DNA of 64,000 bases from Cryobacterium algoricola (GTDB lineage: Bacteria; Actinomycetota; Actinomycetes; Actinomycetales; Microbacteriaceae). Below the pieces are notes generated by a model. The model was not told the DNA's origin. It did not search any database and was given only the letters and a program-made list of their open reading frames with translations. The stretch spans positions 202,247 through 266,246 of the forward strand of contig NZ_SOFG01000009.1 in the NCBI RefSeq assembly GCF_004402485.1. Direction: 5' to 3'. Positions 52,682 to 61,454 of the stretch are shown piece by piece (positions within the stretch are counted from its first letter, which is position 1; each line of letters opens with the position of its first letter). A program made the position numbers and the translations under genes.

Positions 52682-54018
52682 TTGGGTACCGCCGTCGACA
52701 GGAGGGCAAGGGTCTCCTCGATCACGGTGGCCGCGTCGTCGATGAGTTCGGCGCTGATCACCACCGAGGGTAGTAAGCGGAGCACCGAATCCCACGAGCC
52801 GGCGTCCAGCACGATGACACCGTGGCTGGTGGCGTGGTCGATTATCGTCCGCAGCGCCGCCGGGTTTGGGGTGGTCGTGCCGGGAACAACGAGCTCGACG
52901 CCGAACATGGCACCCTGGCCGCGCACGTCGCCGACCACGTCGTAGGTGCTGGGCCAGTGGGCGATGCGGGCCCACAACATCCGTTCGACCTCCCGGGCGC
53001 GTGCGATCAGGTCGTCACGTTCGATCAGGTCGAACACTGCCAAGGCCGCCGCGGTGGACACCGGGTTGCCGCCGAAGGTTCCGCCGATCCCACCGGGCTG
53101 CACCGAATCCATGATCTCGGCGCGGCCGGTGACCGCCGCGAGCGGAAAGCCGCCGGCGATGGCCTTGGCCGTGGTGACCAGATCTGGTACCACACCGTGA
53201 TGCTCGATCGAGAACCAGGTGCCGGTGCGGCCGAGGCCGGCCTGGATCTCATCGGCGATGAAGACGATGCCGTGTTCTGTGCAGAACTCGCTCATTCGCT
53301 GAAAGTAGCCGGGGGCGGGGATATTGATGCCGCCGTCACCCTGGATTGGCTCGACGACGAAGGCGGCCACCTCGCTCGCGCCGATGTGCGTGACGATGTA
53401 GTCGATGGTGCGTTCAGCGGCCTCGGGTCCGGACAGGCCGTCACGGTATGGGAAGCTCACGGGGGCGCTGTAAATCTCTCCGGGGAACGGCCCCATTCCG
53501 GCACGCTCCGGCCACGGTCGGTAAGTCATCGCCATGGTGAGGTTGGTCCGGCCGTGGAAGGCATGGTCGAGCACCACGATCGCGCGGCGACCGGTGAACT
53601 TGCGTGCGATCTTCACTGCGTTCTCCACCGCTTCGGCACCGGTGTTCACCAGGATGGAGCGCTTCTCGAAGTCGCCCGGGGTGATCGCATTGAGCTTCTC
53701 GGCCACCCGAACGTAGTTCTCGTACGGTGTGACAGTGAAGAGGGTGTGCGTGAGCTTGGCGGCCTGCGCGGCGGCGGCCGCGGCCACCTCGGGCAATGCG
53801 TGGCCGAAGGAGGTGACGCCGATACCTGAGCCCAGGTCGACGAGCTGGTTGCCGTCCACGTCCACCAGGATCGCGCCTGATCCGTGGTCCATGTAGATGG
53901 CGGCCAGGGTGCCGGCGCCGGCGGACACGCTCTGGGTTCGGCGTTTCTGCAGGGCGAGGGACCGAGGTCCGGGCAGGGCGGTGAGGAGGTTGCGGTGTTG
54001 CGGCACGCTGTACGTCAT
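52678..54018 (-). CDS. gabT: Class III aminotransferase, 4-aminobutyrate type
   Basis: 446 residues, PLP-dependent. The cofactor lysine is in VTTAKAIAGGFPLAAVTGRA near residue 283; the acidic motif is FIADEIQAGLGRTG, and GGTFGGNPVS follows. Length and motifs fit GabT, which transfers the amino group of 4-aminobutyrate to 2-oxoglutarate, though related substrates are possible. No succinate-semialdehyde dehydrogenase gene is adjacent. It overlaps the ferredoxin gene downstream. Confidence 0.85.
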   Translation of the reverse strand: MTYSVPQHRNLLTALPGPRSLALQKRRTQSVSAGAGTLAAIYMDHGSGAILVDVDGNQLVDLGSGIGVTSFGHALPEVAAAAAAQAAKLTHTLFTVTPYENYVRVAEKLNAITPGDFEKRSILVNTGAEAVENAVKIARKFTGRRAIVVLDHAFHGRTNLTMAMTYRPWPERAGMGPFPGEIYSAPVSFPYRDGLSGPEAAERTIDYIVTHIGASEVAAFVVEPIQGDGGINIPAPGYFQRMSEFCTEHGIVFIADEIQAGLGRTGTWFSIEHHGVVPDLVTTAKAIAGGFPLAAVTGRAEIMDSVQPGGIGGTFGGNPVSTAAALAVFDLIERDDLIARAREVERMLWARIAHWPSTYDVVGDVRGQGAMFGVELVVPGTTTPNPAALRTIIDHATSHGVIVLDAGSWDSVLRLLPSVVISAELIDDAATVIEETLALLSTAVPK

Positions 54019-54085
54019 GACGCCACCCTACGGCCGGGATCCGCTCCCACGCCCGGGAATCGCAAATTAAAATGAAAAAGGTTAT

Positions 54086-54448
54086 TTAATTGGCGTCCAA
54101 GTACGCGGCCAAAATTAGCGCGTGATTGACCGCGGGGTCTCTCGCGCCATAGAGCAGGGTTGTTGGTCCGGCGGCCTGTGCTACGAGCTCGCGCAGTTCG
54201 GTCACGGCCCGCATTGTCACCGGGTCGCCGTCGAGTTCGGCGCGATAGCGGATGGCGAAGTCGTCCAGTCGCTCCGGATCGTGATTCCACCAGGTGCGCA
54301 GTTCCGGAGAAGGGGCCACCTGCTTGAGCCAGGCATCGAGACGGGCCCGCTCCTTGGAGACGCCCCGCGGCCAGAGCCGGTCGACCAGCACCCGGCATCC
54401 GTCGCCGTCGGCCACGTCATCGTAGATGCGCTTGATCCGGATGTTCAC
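54086..54448 (-). CDS. DUF488 family protein
   Basis: 120 residues with the DUF488 signature: IRIKRIYDDVADGDGCRVLV, then DRLWPRGVSKERARLDAWLK and LREL...TLLYGARDP. The family is widespread and of unknown function; cysteine motifs seen in some members are absent here. It starts 3 bp after the TetR stop, so both are probably in one transcript. Confidence 0.85.
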   Translation of the reverse strand: MNIRIKRIYDDVADGDGCRVLVDRLWPRGVSKERARLDAWLKQVAPSPELRTWWNHDPERLDDFAIRYRAELDGDPVTMRAVTELRELVAQAAGPTTLLYGARDPAVNHALILAAYLDAN

Positions 54449-54451
54449 GGC

Positions 54452-55066
54452 CTACCTTTCCGGCGCGTCGGTGAGTCCGAGGTGGACCAAGGCGGCATGG
54501 GCGTAGTCTGCGGCAGCCTCAGCCGTGATCGGCTCGAGCAGCCCAAGCAGCCGTCGGCGGTAATCTTCGCCCAGCAGCAGCGCGTAGAGCACCTCGGCAC
54601 GGTCGGTGGCAACCTGTCCTCGTTCGGCGTCGATGTGCTCGGCGAGTCGGGCGACGTGGCGCATGTCGCCGTTGTCGTGCAGCGTGCGGGCCAGATCGGG
54701 AAAGCGCAATGACTCGGCGATCACGAGCCTGTGCAGCCCGATCATCTGGGCGGAGTGCAGGCGGAAGACGATCCGGGTGGCCAGGGATTCCAGGGTGTCG
54801 CGGTTCTGGCTGTCGCCACTGACGGTCTCGGCGAGGCGGCCCTGCATCTCGGTGAAAACGCCGTCTTTGTTGCCGAAATAGCTGTATATGGTGCGCTTGG
54901 TTACCCGGGCGTCGGCGGCGATGCGGTCCACCGTGGCGTTCCCGAAGCCGTATTCGAGAAAGTTCGCCAGGGCGGCGTCGAGAATCTGCTCCTGCCGCTC
55001 GATGCGACCGGCCTCGGTGGGGCGGCCACGCTTTCGTTCGAGCGGATCTAGGTTCGCGGGTTGCAC
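54452..55066 (-). CDS. TetR family regulator
   Basis: 204 residues from GTG 55066, chosen for AAGGG at a good distance. HTH: VDRIAADARVTKRTIYSYFG. The C-terminal ligand domain is typical. It is divergent from the dehydrogenase operon, and a perfect 22-bp palindrome lies between them, so it very likely represses that operon and itself. A longer in-frame start (GTG 55105) lacks a ribosome site. Confidence 0.85.
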   Translation of the reverse strand: MQPANLDPLERKRGRPTEAGRIERQEQILDAALANFLEYGFGNATVDRIAADARVTKRTIYSYFGNKDGVFTEMQGRLAETVSGDSQNRDTLESLATRIVFRLHSAQMIGLHRLVIAESLRFPDLARTLHDNGDMRHVARLAEHIDAERGQVATDRAEVLYALLLGEDYRRRLLGLLEPITAEAAADYAHAALVHLGLTDAPER

Positions 55067-55119
55067 GGGGTGCCCTTCGGATTGTGGGTAACGCTGTACA
55101 TCCACGGTACTCGTCGTTG

Positions 55120-55144
55120 TAGAATGATACGACGTCGTATCATT
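55120..55144. promoter_or_regulatory. TetR operator overlapping the -10 box of the dehydrogenase operon
   Basis: The arms AATGATACGAC (55123-55133) and GTCGTATCATT (55134-55144) are perfectly complementary without a spacer. TAGAAT (55120-55125) overlaps its left end as a likely -10 box reading to the right. Repressor binding would block initiation. Confidence 0.75.
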
Positions 55145-55199
55145 AATTCGATTCGACTCCTCAACCGCGACCTCACGAAGGCCGAAAAGGAGTTCAGAC

Positions 55200-56336
55200 A
55201 TGTCTACTCGACAGCGAACTGCGGTGGCACCGCCGAAGCCCGGCACGCACCAGAACGCCAATCCCACTGCTGTGATGCATCAGACGGCCCCGAGTGACAC
55301 CGCCGGCGCGAAACGTTCGACCGACTTCTATCGACAGATGGTCTTCATTCGCCGGTTCGAAGAACGGGCCGCTCGGGCGTACACCCAGGCGTTGATCGGC
55401 GGCTATTGCCACCTCAACCTCGGCGAAGAAGCCGCCGTCGTCGGCCTCATGGCGGCACTGCGGCCCACTGACTACCTCTTCACCAACTACCGCGAACATG
55501 GCTACGCGCTGACCCGGGGCATTGACCCCAACCGGGTGATGGCCGAGCTCTTCGGCCGCTCAGACGGAGTCTCCAAGGGTTGGGGCGGCTCGATGCACAT
55601 GTTCGACCTCGAAAAACGGATGCTGGGCGGTTACGGAATCGTTGGCGGCCAGATCCCATTGGCTACCGGTGCGGCCCTCGCCATCGACTACCGCGGTGTG
55701 GATGAGATCGTCATGTGCACCATGGGTGACGGAACGACGAACATAGGCGCATTTCACGAGTCGCTCAATATCGCGGCGCTCTGGAACTTGCCCATCGTCT
55801 ATGTCGTCATCAACAACCGGCTCGGAATGGCAACAACAGTGGACAAGTCCTCGGCAGAGCCCGAACTGTACAAGCGGGCTTCCTCTTACCGGATGGCGTC
55901 AGAACGGGTCGACGGGCTTGATCCCGTCGCCGTGTTCGAGGCAGCCCAGCGGGCCGCGGCAGTCGCGCGCGGCGGAAAGCCGTTCCTGCTCGAGGTGATG
56001 ACCGAACGGATGCGCGGGCACTCCGTGGTCGACCCCGGCAAGTACCGGAGTGCCGAGGAGATCGCACTCACCAAGGAGCGTGACCCTCTGGTCACCTTCG
56101 CCGCCCACCTCGTCGAGACGGGTCTGCTCACGGAGCAGGAGATCGCAGCCATCAACGATGCTGCCATCGCGCAAGCCACGGCCGCCGCGGTCTTCGCCGA
56201 GGCGAGCCCGTTCCCCGACGTGTCGACCCTGTTCGACTACACCTACGCCACACCCGTGGCAAACGACTCGCACAGGTTGCCCGGGCAACCCCTCTTCGAG
56301 CCGGCTCCGTACCCCGAGCACGAGGCCGCCCGATGA
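55200..56336 (+). CDS. Acetoin/pyruvate dehydrogenase E1 component, alpha subunit
   Basis: 378 residues, a TPP enzyme that decarboxylates its substrate and passes the acyl group to E2. The TPP motif is GDGTTNIGAFHESLN near 183; SKGWGGSMHMFD and VVINNRLGM are typical of E1alpha. The acetoin-reductase-like SDR in the same operon favours acetoin over pyruvate, but both enzymes are alike at sequence level. AAGGAG precedes the ATG. It overlaps E1beta by 4 bp. Confidence 0.88.
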   Translation: MSTRQRTAVAPPKPGTHQNANPTAVMHQTAPSDTAGAKRSTDFYRQMVFIRRFEERAARAYTQALIGGYCHLNLGEEAAVVGLMAALRPTDYLFTNYREHGYALTRGIDPNRVMAELFGRSDGVSKGWGGSMHMFDLEKRMLGGYGIVGGQIPLATGAALAIDYRGVDEIVMCTMGDGTTNIGAFHESLNIAALWNLPIVYVVINNRLGMATTVDKSSAEPELYKRASSYRMASERVDGLDPVAVFEAAQRAAAVARGGKPFLLEVMTERMRGHSVVDPGKYRSAEEIALTKERDPLVTFAAHLVETGLLTEQEIAAINDAAIAQATAAAVFAEASPFPDVSTLFDYTYATPVANDSHRLPGQPLFEPAPYPEHEAAR

Positions 56337-57349
56337 GCATCATGACCTATCGGCAGGCACTGCACGACACTCTGCGCTCCGAGATGCACCGCGATCCCGA
56401 CGTCTTCTTGATGGGCGAGGAAATCGGCCTCTTCGACGGCGCATACAAGATCACCGAGGGCATGCTCGACGAATTCGGCGAGAAGCGGGTGCGCGACACC
56501 GCGATCGCCGAAGAAGGCTTCACCGGAGCTGCCATCGGTGCCGCGATGCTGGGGCTTCGCCCGGTCGTGGAGATCATGACGATCAATTTCAGCCTCCTCG
56601 CTCTCGACCAGATCGTGAACCACGCCGCCAAGATCTACGGCATGTTCGGCGGGCAGGCCCGCGTGCCTCTCGTCATCCGCACCCCGGGCGGCGGCGGCCA
56701 ACAACTCGGCGCCACGCACTCGCAGAACATCGAACTGTTCTACGCTTTCGTGCCAGGCATGAAGGTCCTGGCCCCCAGCACCCCCGCCGACGCTAAGGCC
56801 ATGATGCTCGCGGCCATCCGCGACGACGATCCGGTTCTCTTCCTCGAGAACCTCTCGCTGTACAACACCAAGGGCGAGGTTCCCGACGACGATGTCCCAG
56901 CCGAGATCGGCAAGGCCGCCATCACCCGTAGCGGCAGCGACATCACCCTGATCGGCTACTCGCGGATGGCGTACGTGGCGGCCCAGGTAGCCGAGCAGCT
57001 CGCCGAGTCCGACGGCCTCGACATCGAGGTTATCGATCTGCGGAGCCTGCGCCCCCTCGACCGCGGGACCGTGGTGGAGTCCGTGAAGAAAACACACGCC
57101 GCCGTCATTCTCGAGGACGACTGGCTCACCTATGGGATCGGCGCCGAAATCGCCGCGACGATCTCCGACGGTGCCTTCGACTACCTGGACGCACCGGTTC
57201 GTCGCGTTGCCATGGCCGAGGTGCCGATGCCGTACTCAAAACCACTGGAGACTGCCGCGTTGCCATCGGCGGACGACGTCATCGGCGCCATCCGGCAGAC
57301 ACTCGACGCGGTCGGCCGCAGCCGCAACCCGATGGAGAACAAGTCATGA
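56333..57349 (+). CDS. Acetoin/pyruvate dehydrogenase E1 component, beta subunit
   Basis: 338 residues. The family segments MGEEIGLFDGAYKITEGM, RDTAIAEEGFTGAAIGAAM, PGGGGQQLGATHSQ and the C-terminal transketolase domain (VIDLRSLRPLDRGTVVESV) are all present. It pairs with the alpha subunit to form the E1 heterotetramer. ATGA overlaps on both sides place it in the middle of the operon. Confidence 0.9.
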   Translation: MSIMTYRQALHDTLRSEMHRDPDVFLMGEEIGLFDGAYKITEGMLDEFGEKRVRDTAIAEEGFTGAAIGAAMLGLRPVVEIMTINFSLLALDQIVNHAAKIYGMFGGQARVPLVIRTPGGGGQQLGATHSQNIELFYAFVPGMKVLAPSTPADAKAMMLAAIRDDDPVLFLENLSLYNTKGEVPDDDVPAEIGKAAITRSGSDITLIGYSRMAYVAAQVAEQLAESDGLDIEVIDLRSLRPLDRGTVVESVKKTHAAVILEDDWLTYGIGAEIAATISDGAFDYLDAPVRRVAMAEVPMPYSKPLETAALPSADDVIGAIRQTLDAVGRSRNPMENKS

Positions 57350-58635
57350 TCGAAATCACAATGCCGCGCCTGTCTGACACCATGACCGAAGGTGCGATCG
57401 CGGTGTGGCACAAGCAGCCCGGCGATCGGGTCGAGGTGGGCGACATTCTCGTGGAAATCGAGACTGACAAGGCCACGATGGATTACGAGGCCTATGACGC
57501 CGGCACCCTCTCGAAGCAGCTGGTGTCAGAGGGGGAGCAGGTTCTGATCGGCGCCCCCATCGCCCTGCTGGACGACGGTAGGGCGACCCTCGTGCCCGAG
57601 CCGGCCGTGGCTTCTCTTGGCGCGGTGCCAATTGCCGCTGCGCCCGCAGCTGACCTTGCTCCGGCGAAAGGCGCCCCGGCGCCGGCCTCGCCCGTCACCG
57701 AAGAAGGTGCCCGCCTATTTGCCTCCCCGCTCGTGCGGAAGCTTGCCAGGGAGAACCACCTCGACCTGAGCCAGGTCCACGGGACCGGCCCCGGCGGTCG
57801 GATCATCCGTGCTGACACCGTGGGCCTGCTTGAACAAGAGCCGGTCACCGTCGTCGCCCCGGCCAGCCGTGCGGTCGCGGCTCCGGTGCCCGCGGCCGCA
57901 GCGACCGGCGCCGTCGCAGCTACAGAGGACAAGCGTGGTTCGGAGGCAGTGGCGCTGAGCAGCATGCGGCGCATCATCGCGCGCCGCCTCGGCGAGAGCG
58001 CCCGCACCATCCCGCACTTCTACGTGACAGCAACAGCGGATGCCGAAAACCTTGTGCTGCTGCGCACCGACCTCAACGTTCAGCTGGTGGCGGCCGATCG
58101 CCCAAAGGTCAGTGTCAACGACTTGCTCATTCGCGCGAGTGCGCTGGCGCTGCGAGAACATCCGCTGGTGAACGCCTCGTACATCGACGATGCGAGCGGC
58201 GAGATGCTCGTGCATCACCGCATCAACGTGGGTGTCGCCGTCGCCGGGGCCGTGGGACTGGTGGTTCCGGTGATCGAGGATGCGGACCAGAAGACGGTCA
58301 GCCAACTCGGCACCGAGGCCAAGGCCTTGGTGGCACTAGCCAATACCAAGAAACTCACGGCGGCGCAGATGTCTGGTGGAACCTTCACGATCAGCAACCT
58401 CGGCATGTTCGGCGTCGACCAGTTCACCGCCATCATCAACCCGCCCGAAGGGGCGATCCTCGCCGTCGGCGGCATGTCCCTCGAGGCTGTTGTCGTGGGG
58501 GAGGAGATCCTGCCCCGCCACCGTATGACGTACACCCTCTCCGCGGATCATCGGATCATTGACGGGGCTTTGGCCGCTCAGTTCCTGCAGACACTCACCC
58601 GCCTCATTGAGAATCCGTGGACCATCCTGGCCTGA
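57346..58635 (+). CDS. Dihydrolipoamide acyltransferase E2 component
   Basis: 429 residues. The lipoyl domain has the modified K42 in EIETDKATMD. An Ala/Pro linker leads to the E1/E3-binding domain (ASPLVRKLARENHLDLSQVH, about 125-155), and the catalytic domain ends with DHRIIDGA near 405. It transfers the acetyl group to CoA. No E3 gene follows, so the cell-wide lipoamide dehydrogenase is probably used. Confidence 0.93.
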   Translation: MIEITMPRLSDTMTEGAIAVWHKQPGDRVEVGDILVEIETDKATMDYEAYDAGTLSKQLVSEGEQVLIGAPIALLDDGRATLVPEPAVASLGAVPIAAAPAADLAPAKGAPAPASPVTEEGARLFASPLVRKLARENHLDLSQVHGTGPGGRIIRADTVGLLEQEPVTVVAPASRAVAAPVPAAAATGAVAATEDKRGSEAVALSSMRRIIARRLGESARTIPHFYVTATADAENLVLLRTDLNVQLVAADRPKVSVNDLLIRASALALREHPLVNASYIDDASGEMLVHHRINVGVAVAGAVGLVVPVIEDADQKTVSQLGTEAKALVALANTKKLTAAQMSGGTFTISNLGMFGVDQFTAIINPPEGAILAVGGMSLEAVVVGEEILPRHRMTYTLSADHRIIDGALAAQFLQTLTRLIENPWTILA

Positions 58636-58705
58636 AGCGGGTGCCCCCGCTCCACCAGCCTCGCTCGACCCACACTCACGAACGTAGAAGATAGGACGCA
58701 CCACA

Positions 58706-59491
58706 ATGGCACGCACAGAAAACGGAAAAGTCGCACTCATCACCGGTGGGGGACAGGGAATCGGGCAAGGAGTCGCCGAGCGACTCCACGCTGACGGCTT
58801 TAGGGTGGCAATCGCCGACCTCAACCTCGAGACCGCGGGCGCCGTTGCCGAGTCGCTGGGCGGACTGGACGGCGGTGCACTCGCGATGCACATGAATGTT
58901 GCCGACAGAGGGAGCGTGTTCGCCGCCGTTGCACAGACCGTGACCGATTTCGGCGGCTTCGATGTGATCGTCAATAACGCCGGCATCGCCCCTACCTCTC
59001 CTCTCGCGGAGATCACCGAGGAGAGCATTGCCAAGATCTTCTCCATCAACTACAACAGCGTGATCTGGGGTATTCAGGCCGCCACGAAGGCGTTCAAGGA
59101 GCTCGGTCACGGTGGGAAGATCATCAGTGCCGCATCGCAGGCCGGTCACATCGGCAATCCCGGCCTGGCGTTGTACTCGTCGACGAAGTTCGCGATTCGC
59201 GGTCTGTCCCAGACCGCCGCTCGCGACCTGGCCCCACTGGGTATCACGGTCAACACCTTCGCCCCAGGCATCGTGCGGACACCCCTGATGGAGAACTTGG
59301 CGAAAAAGTTGGCCGCCGACAACGACAAGCCGGAAGCGTGGGGATGGGAGCAGTTCACCAAGGGCATCGCCCTGAACCGACTTGCCGAGGTCGCCGACGT
59401 CGCAGGCGTCGTCTCTTTCCTGGCCGGACCCGACTCCAACTACATCACCGGACAGTCGATTCTGGTCGACGGTGGAATGGTCTTCAACTAG
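58706..59491 (+). CDS. Short-chain dehydrogenase, acetoin/2,3-butanediol type
   Basis: 261 residues. The cofactor motif is TGGGQGIG (13-20), NNAG follows in VIVNNAGIAP, and the catalytic set has S in AASQAGH and YSSTK. The sequence is close to the acetoin reductase (BudC-like) group. As the last gene of the operon it could convert butanediol to acetoin, the likely substrate of the dehydrogenase complex. The gap to E2 is 70 bp. Confidence 0.85.
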   Translation: MARTENGKVALITGGGQGIGQGVAERLHADGFRVAIADLNLETAGAVAESLGGLDGGALAMHMNVADRGSVFAAVAQTVTDFGGFDVIVNNAGIAPTSPLAEITEESIAKIFSINYNSVIWGIQAATKAFKELGHGGKIISAASQAGHIGNPGLALYSSTKFAIRGLSQTAARDLAPLGITVNTFAPGIVRTPLMENLAKKLAADNDKPEAWGWEQFTKGIALNRLAEVADVAGVVSFLAGPDSNYITGQSILVDGGMVFN

Positions 59492-59738
59492 TCAGGTAAA
59501 AATCTCTGCCCCGTGCACGATCGGGCAGCCGCACGATTTTCAGCGACAGCCTGAGAGAACTTGGGTATTGATGCGTGCACGTTTATTCAACGTTTATTGC
59601 CTCGAGACGGGCCGAGGCGGGCCGAGGGGTTGCGATATCATTTTTCGAAACATCGCAAGGAACTGTGGATCAGATCGAGATCAGTCCAGATGCGTCTAGG
59701 TCTCGGAAGAAGAGTCGCTTGGCCAGGAAGGGCCCGTC

Positions 59739-59780
59739 GCAATCCGTCGGTCCCGGGTTCAAGTCCCGGCCGCCCTACCG
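59739..59780 (+). other. tRNA 3'-half fragment, possible attachment site
   Basis: From an anticodon-loop-like GCAATCCG the sequence continues as variable loop, T-stem CCGGG, loop TTCAAGT, T-stem CCCGG, acceptor strand CCGCCCT, discriminator A and CC. No 5' acceptor strand AGGGCGG or D-arm precedes it, and the anticodon stem does not pair, so it is not a whole tRNA. Fragments starting at the anticodon loop are typical integration sites. It differs from the fragment at 11021. Confidence 0.55.
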
Positions 59781-60354
59781 AAAAATCTCTTCTGATCAGG
59801 AATTTTAGTTTGGTCATTTCTCATGAGATTTGAGTGAATAGTCAAGAGGATTCGGGTCAGCGTCGCGCGGGTGGAACAGAACAACAGCCTGACCAGCACT
59901 TATATTCTTCTGTTTTGTCGGTGACGAGGCGATTGCTGCGAACGGTCATGGGTTCTAGCGACGCCTGGTCTCGAGAATGCGCGCTGATCTGCACGTTTCT
60001 TTAGCTCTGGCATGTGGCACTTGGTGCCGCGCACTTTTATTCACCACTTATTCGCTCGGAACGCGTCGTCGGCTGGTGAAATTCGTCTGTCCGATGAGGA
60101 GATTTGCCGTAGTTGTTGAGTCGGTGCGTGTCGGGTGGCGTGGGTCTTGCCAGCGCTCTTCGAAAAGTAGGCCAGTAGCGCCGACAGTTTCGCACGGCCA
60201 AATTTTCAACAAGCGTAGACGGGAGGCCAGGTGACGTGGTCATGAGCCTCGCAGCCAGGTGGTTCCACTGATTCTGAGGGGCGTGGTCGTGCTCTGTCAT
60301 AGTTGTCTCCGCCGTTGCTTTGTGGGCACAATCAACAATGGTCATCCTGGACTG

Positions 60355-60360
60355 TATAGT
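60355..60360 (+). promoter_or_regulatory. cmtR -10 box, probably leaderless
   Basis: TATAGT ends six bases before the cmtR ATG and there is no ribosome site, so the message probably starts at the ATG. GTATAGT and ACTA around the box form a short inverted repeat that may be the repressor site. Confidence 0.5.
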
Positions 60361-60366
60361 CACTAC

Positions 60367-60720
60367 ATGCTGACGATTTCCTCGCGTCTGGGCGTGATGA
60401 ACCGGATCGGGCGCGCGATGGCCGATCCGACCCGATCCAAAATCCTGTTGAGCCTGCTCGAGGAACCTGGTTACCCGGCGAAGCTCGCCCGAGAATTGGA
60501 ACTCACCCGCTCGAACGTTTCGAACCATCTCAGTTGTCTTCGCGGCTGCGGCCTTGTTGTCGCCGTGCCCGAAGGGCGACAGACCCGGTATGAGATCGCC
60601 GACAGGCACCTGACCCGGGCGCTTCAGTCTCTGTTCGACGTTGTCCTCGCGGTCGATGATGGCACGGCCTGCGTAGACGAGAACTGTGACCAGCCGCTCT
60701 GCTGTGGGACGCCCGTGTGA
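60367..60720 (+). CDS. cmtR: Cd/Pb-responsive ArsR-family repressor CmtR
   Basis: 117 residues. The winged HTH (LARELELTRSNVSNHLSCLR) is followed by C57 and C61 (SCLRGC) and C102 in TACVDENC, exactly the three positions that bind cadmium and lead in mycobacterial CmtR. It would release DNA when metal is bound. Its stop overlaps the CDF exporter gene, so the pair forms a regulated metal-efflux operon. Confidence 0.92.
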   Translation: MLTISSRLGVMNRIGRAMADPTRSKILLSLLEEPGYPAKLARELELTRSNVSNHLSCLRGCGLVVAVPEGRQTRYEIADRHLTRALQSLFDVVLAVDDGTACVDENCDQPLCCGTPV

Positions 60721-61403
60721 CCGCCCCGACGAATGGTTCAGGCGCCGTCCTAGATTCTGTGCGGAAACTGGTCCTCCAGCGTCGCATTCGAATCATCGTC
60801 GGCATAACGATCACCTACAACGTCCTAGAGGCGGTCATCGCTATCGCTGCAGGGAACGTGGCGTCCTCTGCCGCACTCATCGGCTTCGGGCTCGACTCGA
60901 TTGTGGAAGTGCTGTCCGCGGTGGCGATCGCCTGGCAGTTCGCCGCTCCGGATCCTGAGAAACGGGAAAAGGTCGCTCTGCGCGTGATCGCGTACGCATT
61001 CTTTGCCCTGGCGGCTTATGTCATCATCGAGGCCGGCTTGTCCATCTTCGGGCTTCGGGAAGCCGCGCAAAGCCCGGTGGGCATCGTCCTCGCCGCTGTC
61101 AGTCTCGCCGTCATGCCCTTCCTGAGTTGGTTCGAACGTCGAACCGGCCGCGAACTGGGGTCCGCGTCGGCGATCGCCGATTCGAAACAGACCCTTATCT
61201 GCAGCTACCTCTCCGCCGCTCTCTTGATGGGCCTGGTGCTCAATTCGCTGCTGGGTTGGGCGTGGGCCGACTCCGTAGCCGCTCTCGTGATTGCGGCCTT
61301 CGCTATTCGTGAAGGCCTCGAAGCGTGGAAGGGTGAGAGTTGCGCGGTCCCGATCAGCGCACTTACCGGGGAACGCGTCATCGAGGACGACCACTGCTGC
61401 TAG
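60717..61403 (+). CDS. Cation diffusion facilitator family exporter
   Basis: 228 residues with about six membrane helices (YNVLEAVIAIAAG, SSAALIGFGLDSIVE, ADSKQTLICSYLSAALLMGL, WADSVAALVIAAFAIREGLE). The GFGLDS and ADS segments carry the metal-site aspartates of the CDF family. The C-terminal cytoplasmic domain is missing; it ends in DDHCC, which could bind soft metals. The partner regulator CmtR points to cadmium or lead export. Confidence 0.85.
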   Translation: MTAPTNGSGAVLDSVRKLVLQRRIRIIVGITITYNVLEAVIAIAAGNVASSAALIGFGLDSIVEVLSAVAIAWQFAAPDPEKREKVALRVIAYAFFALAAYVIIEAGLSIFGLREAAQSPVGIVLAAVSLAVMPFLSWFERRTGRELGSASAIADSKQTLICSYLSAALLMGLVLNSLLGWAWADSVAALVIAAFAIREGLEAWKGESCAVPISALTGERVIEDDHCC

Positions 61404-61454
61404 CCAGCGACTCTGGAAGCGGAAGTCACCGGACGGACTAAGGCACAATCCGTG

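Larger units (their letters stand above)
59492..60366. other. Long non-coding stretch with repeats and a tRNA fragment
   Basis: About 870 bases without a supported gene. It contains a tRNA 3' half (listed separately) and two imperfect 35-base direct repeats at 59577-59611 and 60031-60065, both with TTTATTCA, a later TTATT and CTCG. The base composition is lower in GC than the neighbours. It looks like the footprint of a lost or arrived integrated element. Confidence 0.5.

Noticed and set aside
59701..59780. Complete tRNA gene
   Set aside because: Only the 3' half folds correctly; acceptor 5' strand, D-arm and a paired anticodon stem are missing.
11021..59780. The two tRNA fragments as the left and right ends of one 48-kb element
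   Set aside because: Their T-arm and acceptor sequences differ, so they derive from different tRNAs and cannot be a matching att pair.
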